Source: a virus. From it: a DNA stretch of 44,897 nucleotides. The notes under the pieces are model-generated. The model did no database searches and was not told the origin of the DNA. It worked only from the letters and a program-made list of their open reading frames with translations. The DNA is taken from IMG/VR virus record IMGVR_UViG_3300021090_000686, positions 1-44,897 of that record. One strand, 5' to 3'. The stretch's first letter is position 1. Every line of letters begins with the position of its first letter. Made by a program: the position numbers and the translations under genes. This document shows positions 39,421-44,897 of this stretch, piece after piece.

Positions 39421-40914
39421 TTGCCTCTTGGAGTCTACAACAGCGCCGCCTTCACCACCGCCTCGGGCGTGGCCGTGGCGCCGAACGCCGATGTCGAGGT
39501 GCGCCGCGAGTCCGACAGCGGGCTCGCGTCGATCTACTCCGACCGCGCGGGCGCCTCGCCGATCACGCAGCCGGGTTTCCAGGCGGACTCGCTCGGGCGC
39601 TTCGACTTCTATGCGGCGGGGATATCCGGCGGCTACCAGGTCAAGGTCACCAAGGGAGCCGAAACGCAGACGGTGCGCTACCAGGCGGTAGGGACGGCCA
39701 AGGAATTCGATGCCGATCCATTCTGGGCGGCGGTGTGGGCGGCGGCGACTGCGGCGGCGGCACGCCTGGCGCTCGGGTTCGCTGCTATCGCGGCGAAGGG
39801 AGATTCGTGGTGGGGCAGCGCGGCGGACACGATCGTCAAGCTTGCGGTCGGAGCGAACGGCACGATCCTGATGGCAGATTCCACCGCCGCGGCTGGCGTG
39901 CGCTGGGAGACTGCACCGCCGCACAGGAATCTCATCATCAATGGGTCGTTCGCGGTCAACCAGCGCGTCAGCACGGCGGCGGGCGCGGACGATACCTACG
40001 GGCACGACCGCTGGTATCGTCTTTCGCAGGCCAATCCGATCGCGGTGTCGGATTTGGCTGATGTGGAGAACGGTCTCCCGTTTATGGCTCGCCTCACGCA
40101 GTCCAATGCCGCCGCGCAGCGCATGGGCTACGCGCAGATCATCGAGGGCAGGAACTGCAAGCACCTGCGCGGCAAGGCGGTGAGCTTCCGCTTCGGGCGC
40201 GTGCGGCTCTCGACTTCGGCGAACGTGCGTTATGCGCTGCTGGAATGGACGGGCACCGAGGACGCAGTGACCTCGGACGTGGTGAACGATTGGGCGAGCG
40301 CCGACTACACGGACGGCGCCGCCAAGTTCTTCGTGGACACGGGGTTCTTGCCGAACGGCGTGGCGCAGCAGGTGCTCACCGCCGCCACACTCGCGGACGG
40401 CGTGGAGATCAATGTCACGCTCGGCTCGACGTTCAACAACCTGGTGCTCTTCGCGTGGACCGAGGCGACGGTCGCGCAGAACGTCACGCTCGATCTTGGC
40501 AAGGCGCAGCTCGAGCAAAGCCTGAAGGCGACGGAGTTCGAGGCATTGGGATTTGATGCCGAATCCGAATCCTGCGAGCGCTACTACCGCAAGACGTTCC
40601 CCTATGCAACCGCACCCGCGCAGAATGCCGGAACGACCGATCAATACGGCATGCAGGTGCAGATAGCCGGAACGTCCAGTCAATTCCACCGCATTCCTTT
40701 TCCGAAGCGGATGCGCGTGGCGCCGACCATAATTACTTACAACCCATCGGCGGCCAATGCGCAGCCGCGCAATCAAAGTACCGGAGTCGATGGCAGCGGG
40801 GTAGGGCAGGTTGATGTCGCGCCGCATGGCTTTACGATGCTATGGACCGGTGATGCTGGTGCGCTAGCCGCGCACCGGATGGGCATCCACTGGACTGCTG
40901 CCGCAGAGCTTTGA
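39421..40914 (+). CDS. Tail fibre protein
   Basis: 497 residues from TTG 39421, behind GGAGAACGCC; no ATG fits the N-terminus. The first 80 residues are a fibre attachment domain often seen in siphophages (GVYNSAAFTTASGVAVAPNA, DVEVRRESDSGLASIYSDRA, GGYQVKVTKGAETQTVRYQA). An Ala-rich helix and WETAPPHRNLIINGSFAVNQ lead to a carbohydrate-binding-like beta-sandwich (RWYRLSQ, LRGKAVSFRFGRV, LVLFAWTEATVAQNVTLDLG) and a C-terminal receptor-binding part. Confidence 0.8.
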   Translation: MPLGVYNSAAFTTASGVAVAPNADVEVRRESDSGLASIYSDRAGASPITQPGFQADSLGRFDFYAAGISGGYQVKVTKGAETQTVRYQAVGTAKEFDADPFWAAVWAAATAAAARLALGFAAIAAKGDSWWGSAADTIVKLAVGANGTILMADSTAAAGVRWETAPPHRNLIINGSFAVNQRVSTAAGADDTYGHDRWYRLSQANPIAVSDLADVENGLPFMARLTQSNAAAQRMGYAQIIEGRNCKHLRGKAVSFRFGRVRLSTSANVRYALLEWTGTEDAVTSDVVNDWASADYTDGAAKFFVDTGFLPNGVAQQVLTAATLADGVEINVTLGSTFNNLVLFAWTEATVAQNVTLDLGKAQLEQSLKATEFEALGFDAESESCERYYRKTFPYATAPAQNAGTTDQYGMQVQIAGTSSQFHRIPFPKRMRVAPTIITYNPSAANAQPRNQSTGVDGSGVGQVDVAPHGFTMLWTGDAGALAAHRMGIHWTAAAEL

Positions 40915-40916
40915 CT

Positions 40917-41015
40917 ATGTACAAAGTCATCGAGAAAAACAGCATGAGAGAGCCTGCCATGAAAGCAGCATCGCGTTTTCTGCTTCCGCTCGAGATCCTG
41001 CCCGGCTCGATGTAA
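40917..41015 (+). CDS. Possible 32-aa peptide
   Basis: MYKVIEKNSMREPAMKAASR to LPGSM, starting three bases after the fibre stop. No ribosome site. It may be translated by re-initiation or be chance. Confidence 0.3.
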   Translation: MYKVIEKNSMREPAMKAASRFLLPLEILPGSM

Positions 41016-41017
41016 TC

Positions 41018-41293
41018 ATGGACGAAGCAGAACAACAGCCAGAGCGACGCCGCCGATCCTTCACCGATGAGGACGTGCAGGCGCTGATCCGCGCATTCGA
41101 AGGCGCGCGCTCGGTCCCCTACGAACTGCACCGCGAGCACCACGAATACATCGAAGTGCTGCTCGCCCGGGAAAAGCGCCGCATGGAGCGCGTGGAGAAG
41201 ATCAAGGCGAACGTCGGCGGATGGGGAGTGATCGTCGCGTTGACCGGCCTCGGTGCCGCGGTGTGGGCCTGGGTCAAGGATCATCTGAAATAG
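41018..41293 (+). CDS. Small membrane-anchored protein in lysis region
   Basis: 91 residues. A charged helical N-terminus (QALIRAFEGARSVPYEL, HEYIEVLLAREKRRMERVEK) and one C-terminal membrane segment (GWGVIVALTGLGAAVWAWV, about 68-86). This layout resembles XhlA-type proteins that assist holins. No firm family. Confidence 0.6.
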   Translation: MDEAEQQPERRRRSFTDEDVQALIRAFEGARSVPYELHREHHEYIEVLLAREKRRMERVEKIKANVGGWGVIVALTGLGAAVWAWVKDHLK

Positions 41294-41302
41294 GAGCCCT
41301 CG

Positions 41303-41599
41303 ATGGCCGACGAACAGAATCCGCGCAATCGAGCGACCGACAGGGGGTTTTTGTGCAGTCTTGCACTGCGTTTCTCGCAGGCGTGGGATTTCATCGACAA
41401 GCGCGACATCGACAAGCACACGGTCTCCATCGTCATCATGTACGGCACCTACGAGTTGACGCGCTGGGCCATGCGCTTTGCCGAGCACGGGGATCGTCCG
41501 GGGATAGAAGTCGCCGCGATCATCGGCGCGGTGTTCGGGCCTTACATGCTTCTGCAGGGAGCGGCGATCAAGTGGTATTTCGAGGCGAGGAGCGCATGA
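41303..41599 (+). CDS. Holin candidate
   Basis: 98 residues. Two membrane segments: TVSIVIMYGTYELTRWAMRF (about 42-61) and IEVAAIIGAVFGPYMLLQGA (about 68-87), a charged N-terminus, and a short tail. Size, topology and place two genes before the endolysin suggest a holin. It overlaps the next gene by ATGA. Confidence 0.6.
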   Translation: MADEQNPRNRATDRGFLCSLALRFSQAWDFIDKRDIDKHTVSIVIMYGTYELTRWAMRFAEHGDRPGIEVAAIIGAVFGPYMLLQGAAIKWYFEARSA

Positions 41600-42003
41600 G
41601 AACACCCGTCGACGACCTGGTAGACGAACTCACCCCGCGCCCACCGGCGCGTGCTGCCTGGTGGGGCTGGGCCGTGATCGTGGCGCTTATCTTCGCGCTG
41701 CTGCTGTCGCTGCACTTCATCTCGCGGGCCTACGCCCAGGAGCGCCAGCGCCTGGTGGTCGACTGCAAGGACCTGGCAAGTCAGATCGCGCTCGCGGCCT
41801 GGGCGCGCGACATGCAGGCCGACGAGAACCTGGTGGCGATCTTCCACCGCTCGGCGAACAAGCATCTGGGCTTCAACCAGTCGCGCGCGGTCGAGCGCGA
41901 GGTGCGCCGTGTGTGGCACGAGAAGCTGCCGGCGAAGGACGCGATCGCCGCGTCGTACAGGCGCTGCCAGGCGCAGCTGGGCGAGATGGGACTGGAGGGA
42001 TAG
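41596..42003 (+). CDS. Single-pass membrane protein in lysis cassette
   Basis: 135 residues from ATG 41596. Membrane segment WWGWAVIVALIFALLLSLHF (about 22-41), then a soluble helical domain with two cysteines (CKDLASQIALAAWARDMQAD, YRRCQAQLGEM), probably periplasmic. It may help control lysis; no family recognised. The much longer upstream frame runs through the holin gene. Confidence 0.6.
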   Translation: MRTPVDDLVDELTPRPPARAAWWGWAVIVALIFALLLSLHFISRAYAQERQRLVVDCKDLASQIALAAWARDMQADENLVAIFHRSANKHLGFNQSRAVEREVRRVWHEKLPAKDAIAASYRRCQAQLGEMGLEG

Positions 42004-42004
42004 C

Positions 42005-42445
42005 GTGGACGAAAATCTGATCGAGGAAGAACTGATTCGCGACGAAGGGCGGCGCCTGAAGCCGTATCGCGACAGCATGGGCAAGTTGTCGATTGGCGTC
42101 GGCCGGAATCTCGATGACAAGGGGATCTCGGAGATCGAGTGTGCCATGTTGCTGAAGAACGACATCGCCGAGCACCTCGCCCTCCTCGACAAGTACCTGT
42201 CTTGGTGGCGCCAGCTCGACGAGACGCGCCAGCGCGTCATCGCGAACATGGCGTTCAACATGGGCATCGGGCCGTCCGCTGAACATCCGACTGGAAAACT
42301 TCTGACATTCAAGAACACACTCGCGGCGATGGAGCGCGGAGACTTCGCGGCCGCGGCCGACGGTATGAGCAATTCGGCCTGGGCAAGACAGGTTGGCGTT
42401 CGCGCCGCCCGTTTGGTCGCCATGATGCGCACGGGGAAAGCATGA
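42005..42445 (+). CDS. Endolysin, T4-lysozyme type (GH24)
   Basis: 146 residues from GTG 42005, with GGAGGG 5 bases upstream. The catalytic start LIRDEGRRLKPYRDSMGKLS gives Glu14 and Asp23; the third active-site residue, Thr in T4 lysozyme, is Ser29 here (LSIGVG). Later family motifs: RQRVIANMAFNMGIG, LTFKNTLAAMERGDFAAAAD, MSNSAWARQVG and RAARLVAMMRTG. It has no signal peptide, so it needs the holin. It cleaves peptidoglycan. Confidence 0.9.
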   Translation: MDENLIEEELIRDEGRRLKPYRDSMGKLSIGVGRNLDDKGISEIECAMLLKNDIAEHLALLDKYLSWWRQLDETRQRVIANMAFNMGIGPSAEHPTGKLLTFKNTLAAMERGDFAAAADGMSNSAWARQVGVRAARLVAMMRTGKA

Positions 42446-42843
42446 ACCGGGAAACAGGCTTCATCCAGCTTCCGCTGATGGCGTGGGGTGCGATTGCGGC
42501 GGGGGCGGCGATGGCTGCCCTTCTCACCTGGGGCCTGTACTGGCGCGGGGAGGCGCGCGAGGCGAAGGCGGCGGTGGCCGTGTTTGCCGCGCAGGGCCAA
42601 GTGCTCGCCGGCGCGGTGAAGGAATGCAGTGCTGGCGCCGCGGAGGTGAAGCGCGTGGGAGATCTCGCCATCGCCGGCATGGGCGGGCTGGTGGACAAGG
42701 CGGAGCAACTCGCGGCGCCGAAGTGGCGCACGGTCAAGGAGATCCAGACCATCATCGAAAAGCCGGCGCCGCCCGGGGCCGGATGCAATGAAGCATGGGC
42801 CGAGCTGGAGACCCTGCACAAGAAGGCCGGGGCAACGCCGTGA
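42442..42843 (+). CDS. i-spanin (Rz-like)
   Basis: 133 residues, overlapping the endolysin stop (ATGA). One N-terminal membrane segment (LMAWGAIAAGAAMAALLTWG) and a periplasmic coiled coil (EAREAKAAVAVFAAQ, LAGAVKECSAGAAEVK). The Rz1-like o-spanin starts at its end. The two together fuse inner and outer membranes in the last step of lysis. Confidence 0.8.
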   Translation: MNRETGFIQLPLMAWGAIAAGAAMAALLTWGLYWRGEAREAKAAVAVFAAQGQVLAGAVKECSAGAAEVKRVGDLAIAGMGGLVDKAEQLAAPKWRTVKEIQTIIEKPAPPGAGCNEAWAELETLHKKAGATP

Positions 42844-43133
42844 AGCTGAACCTCCTCCTCCTCCTCCTGGTTCTCGTCGCGACGTCTGCCCTGGCCGCTT
42901 GCTCCAGCGTGCCGGAGATCAAGGTTCCCGAGCGCGTGCTCGTGCCCACGCCGGTCCCCTGCGTCGACCCGGCCAAGCGGCCGCCGGCGCCGCAACTGCG
43001 CGCCGAGGCCGACCTGCTGGCCATGGACCGCTACCGGCGCACCCTCGCGGCCTGGCAGGACCTGAAGAAGCACGAGGCCTACCAGGTGCAACTCGAGGCG
43101 ATCGTCGAGGGTTGCTCTAGGATTCCGCGATGA
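42840..43133 (+). CDS. o-spanin (Rz1-like lipoprotein)
   Basis: 97 residues from GTG 42840, overlapping the Rz stop (GTGA). Signal peptide with a leucine run and lipobox LAAC, then a Pro/Val-rich segment (VPEIKVPERVLVPTPVP) and a helical end. The usual partner of Rz; longer than lambda Rz1. Confidence 0.8.
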   Translation: MKLNLLLLLLVLVATSALAACSSVPEIKVPERVLVPTPVPCVDPAKRPPAPQLRAEADLLAMDRYRRTLAAWQDLKKHEAYQVQLEAIVEGCSRIPR

Positions 43134-43411
43134 CCACCGCGAAGTCGCCTCCCCAAGCTTTGCGTGCTCAAGCCCACAAGATCGCCGAGACGTTGAAGCA
43201 CGCGGCTGCGGGCGAAAAAATCGCCAACGACCCTGCCGGAAAGATCGAAGCATCCAAGGCGCGCGGCTTCATCGATTTCGCAATCGTGATGGACGACAAG
43301 ATTCTCAAGATCGAGATCCCGTGGCAGACGATCACCGAGCTGGCGCTGCCGTTGTTGTGCGACTTTATTTTCGACCAGATGAGCGAGACGAAGCATGCCG
43401 CCGCTAACTGA
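43130..43411 (+). CDS. Late phage protein, unknown
   Basis: 93 residues, overlapping the o-spanin stop by ATGA. Helical: PPQALRAQAHKIAETLKHAA, a basic loop, DFAIVMDDKILKIEIPWQTI, LALPLLCDFIFDQM. Possibly peripheral to the membrane. No family recognised. Confidence 0.6.
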   Translation: MTTAKSPPQALRAQAHKIAETLKHAAAGEKIANDPAGKIEASKARGFIDFAIVMDDKILKIEIPWQTITELALPLLCDFIFDQMSETKHAAAN

Positions 43412-43883
43412 CGATCCGAAACACCCAGGCGTGAAGCGTGGCCCGCCGGACGAGACGCCGGTCCCGATGCATGACACTTACCTGGTGCTGAGCGAGGCCG
43501 AGCGTGCCAAGGGTTTCGTGCGGCCGGTGCACCGCAGCTACATCCACGTCGGTATCGCCGGTCCGAGGTTCCCACTGCAGGACCTCACGGCCGAGCAGAA
43601 GGAATGGTGGAAGGACGACCCCGATCCGTTCGTGAAGTTCGAGCCGTATCCCGCCAGCTATAAGGGGTCTGCGACCGGGCGCTATTGGACGCAGAAGGAT
43701 CTCGACCGCGTCGGCAAGGGCTGTGGCACCGTCACCACGATGGGCCAGGCGCTCGCCGAGACCTACGCGCGTGAGCCTGGCTTTTACGGCTCGACCTACT
43801 GCTGCGGATGCTCGATGCACCGCCAAGTGGGCACGGACGGCGAGTTTGTTTGGGAAGGCACGGACGAAAGGGTCGGCACTTAG
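43395..43883 (+). CDS. Late phage protein with Cys cluster, unknown
   Basis: 162 residues, overlapping the previous gene by 17 bases. DTYLVLSEAERAKGFVRPVH and SYIHVGI are followed by a C-terminal part with a probable metal site (TYCCGCSMHRQVG) and FVWEGTDERVG. I recall proteins with this start and end from other phages and plasmids without an assigned function. It is the last gene before the late terminator. Confidence 0.65.
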   Translation: MPPLTDDPKHPGVKRGPPDETPVPMHDTYLVLSEAERAKGFVRPVHRSYIHVGIAGPRFPLQDLTAEQKEWWKDDPDPFVKFEPYPASYKGSATGRYWTQKDLDRVGKGCGTVTTMGQALAETYAREPGFYGSTYCCGCSMHRQVGTDGEFVWEGTDERVGT

Positions 43884-44057
43884 TCCGGACATCTGCACAG
43901 CGTTCGGCCGCCGGTGGCCATCGCCGGTGCTTTCAGAGGAGAAGCTATGGCGAAGAAAAGGGCAACCCTGGGCGCGAGCTCCGGGTAGGCCAAGACAACG
44001 AGAAAAAGAGGAAAGCAGTTAAGAGATCGTCCAAGTAGAAAGAACAGCAGCACCCGA
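43884..44057. other. Region after last late gene; degenerate Lys-rich frame
   Basis: Contains a palindromic 16-mer copy at 43883-43898 and, from ATG 43947 behind AGAGGAGAAGCT, a 13-codon frame (MAKKRATLG to a stop). A second frame continues from PGRELRVGQDNEKKRKAVKR. One indel or a -1 slip would give a basic peptide of about 31 residues. Whether it is a decayed gene or real is undecided. Confidence 0.4.
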
Positions 44058-44092
44058 CGCCCGAGCCCGCCGTAACGGGTTCGGGCGTTTTT
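44058..44092 (+). terminator. Late operon terminator
   Basis: 12-bp stem (CGCCCGAGCCCG / CGGGTTCGGGCG, one G-T pair), six-base loop, then TTTTT. Ends the late rightward transcript before the convergent recombinase gene. Confidence 0.88.
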
Positions 44093-44211
44093 GCCATTTC
44101 TGGGGTGCCTGCTGGCCACGCTGGGCGCTGCTGGGCGCTACGGCGACGGCTCGATGCCCAGCACGTCCCGCCGTAGCGCGGCTCCTGCGCGATCCTGGAG
44201 GCCCTGACGGG
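44093..44211. other. Gap before recombinase end: inverted repeat, candidate att site
   Basis: No gene. A tandem 10-mer GCTGGGCGCT (44120-44139) and a perfect 11-bp inverted repeat GCGCTACGGCG / CGCCGTAGCGC (44135-44145 and 44169-44179, 23-base spacer). Serine integrase att sites are about 50 bp with partial dyad symmetry and often lie beside the integrase gene, so this 45-bp span is a candidate attP. Confidence 0.4.
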
Positions 44212-44897
44212 CTAGGCGGCCAGCTTGGCCCGGCGCTCGATGGCGCCGGGGTATTGCTCGGATCGCTGTGGGGACGCCAGCAATACCCCTGCTGCACCGC
44301 CGAAAGCCGGGATCCGGTACCGGAGGACCACCTCGGCGGGGTCGGCCGGGTCGAGCTCCACGCGCTCGAGCAGCTGCAGGAGCTGGTCGCGGAGCTCGGG
44401 CACGCTCCGGCCGGCCGCCAGGTCCACCGCCAGGGTGCGCAGCGCTTGGCGCACGTCTTCCTCGCCGATCGCCTGTAGGCCCGCCTGGGCCTCGAGCTCG
44501 CGCTCGATCGCGGCGAGCTCCGCGGCCGCGGCCTCGCGTTCCTTCTCCACCTCTCCCATCGTTCTGAGCAGTGGCACCGCGACGTCGGCGCCGGCGGCCA
44601 GGTCCGCCAGCCGGCGGATCTTGCGGTCCTGCGCCTCGAGGCGCCGGCGCAGTTCCGCCGGCCGGCGCGCGTCCGGCATGCCGAGCAGCCGCACGCGCAT
44701 GTGCTCGAGCAGCAGCCCGACCAGCGCGTCGCCGGCGAGGTCCTCGTGCACCTGGCGCAGCACGGTGGCGTCGACGCGGCGCGCGAGGATCCGCGCGCGC
44801 TTGCCGTTGCGGTAGAAGTCCCGATCGCTGCCGTGCCAGCGGCCGCCGGCGGGCGTGGTGAGCAGGCCGGCCAGCATGTAGTCGCGCTTGCCGCTCT
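44212..44897 (-). CDS. Large serine recombinase, C-terminal part
   Basis: Continuation of the recombinase read across the circular junction. It holds the end of the recombinase domain (from LAGLLTTPAGG on), a long Glu/Arg/Ala-rich coiled coil of about 100 residues, and a short basic tail. The zinc beta-ribbon position, normally containing CxxC pairs, has no cysteines here (LLTTPAGG where LLxCxxCG is usual), so the ribbon either folds without zinc or is degenerate. An 11-bp inverted repeat just downstream (44135-44179) is a candidate recombination site. Confidence 0.88.
   Translation of the reverse strand, partial: SGKRDYMLAGLLTTPAGGRWHGSDRDFYRNGKRARILARRVDATVLRQVHEDLAGDALVGLLLEHMRVRLLGMPDARRPAELRRRLEAQDRKIRRLADLAAGADVAVPLLRTMGEVEKEREAAAAELAAIERELEAQAGLQAIGEEDVRQALRTLAVDLAAGRSVPELRDQLLQLLERVELDPADPAEVVLRYRIPAFGGAAGVLLASPQRSEQYPGAIERRAKLAA
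44751..44897. repeat. Terminal direct repeat, right copy
   Basis: Second copy of the first 147 bases, differing only at 44878. It gives a unit genome of about 44,750 bp. The single synonymous difference means either two co-existing variants of the phage or one read error. Confidence 0.93.

Noticed and set aside
40657-40672. GTGCAGATAGCCGGAA as another copy of the palindromic 16-mer
   Set aside because: Only 13 of 16 positions fit, the palindrome is broken, and it lies inside the fibre gene; treated as chance.
41348-41366. GTGCAGTCTTGCAC inverted repeat in the holin candidate, similar to the moron operator
   Set aside because: The arms are only 5 bp with a different spacer, inside a coding region and without a promoter.
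1-44897. DGR reverse transcriptase or template repeat
   Set aside because: Searched for by eye: no frame with RT motifs such as YxDD in a suitable setting and no fourth copy of the GC-only variable-region end. Every gap of adequate size was inspected. A host-borne copy cannot be excluded.
1-44897. CRISPR arrays and tRNA genes
   Set aside because: No regularly spaced 24-40-base repeats and no cloverleaf-like segments with the usual TTC-loop sequence were seen.

Overview
The window is a complete, GC-rich temperate siphophage (or prophage) genome of about 44.75 kb. Its last 147 bases repeat its first 147 with one mismatch, so the sequence is circular or circularly permuted. A serine-recombinase gene is cut by the window ends and closes in frame across the junction. 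The gene families (GpA terminase, gpB portal, protease/capsid fusion, Rz/Rz1, VapE-type primase-helicase) and codon use suggest a beta- or gamma-proteobacterial host, most likely Betaproteobacteria. This host call is inferred from gene content and was not checked by a search.

Layout. 1-9.2 kb, minus strand: a lysogeny/accessory operon reading away from the immunity switch. It runs from an envelope protein and a series of small genes, through ParB, a P-loop protein and a zinc/MbcA-type antitoxin-like protein, to the serine recombinase. It also holds three C-type-lectin-like proteins and an Avd-like four-helix-bundle protein. These are the target and accessory parts of a diversity-generating retroelement (DGR), but I find no reverse transcriptase or template repeat anywhere in the window. 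9.2-9.6 kb: divergent repressor and Cro-like genes; a 38-bp composite operator here is repeated in opposite orientation upstream of the envelope-protein gene at 8.2 kb. 9.6-13.3 kb, plus strand: early regulator, VapE-like primase/helicase, an iteron-rich origin-like region and a putative late regulator.

13.6-38.6 kb, plus strand: packaging, head and tail genes. Order: TerS, TerL, a methyltransferase plus a methyltransferase-GT9 fusion, gpW, portal, an IS1595-family insertion, protease-capsid fusion, decoration protein, several virion and fibre-like proteins, head-tail joining, tail terminator, tail tube, G/GT chaperones with a -1 frameshift, tape measure, tail tip proteins and a hub with a glycine-rich end. 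38.6-39.4 kb: a minus-strand moron pair (HTH regulator plus exported beta-barrel-like protein) with its own promoter and palindromic operator. 39.4-44.1 kb: tail fibre, lysis cassette (holin candidate, membrane proteins, T4-type endolysin, Rz/Rz1), two late orphans and a strong terminator. The recombinase C-terminus follows on the minus strand.

Main points of interest: the RT-less DGR cassette, where three paralogues differ inside the variable region only at codon positions 1 and 2 while their shared upstream codons carry synonymous changes; a 16-bp palindromic motif scattered at six sites; the duplicated operator; and a clean IS1595 insertion between portal and capsid genes with an exact 8-bp target duplication.
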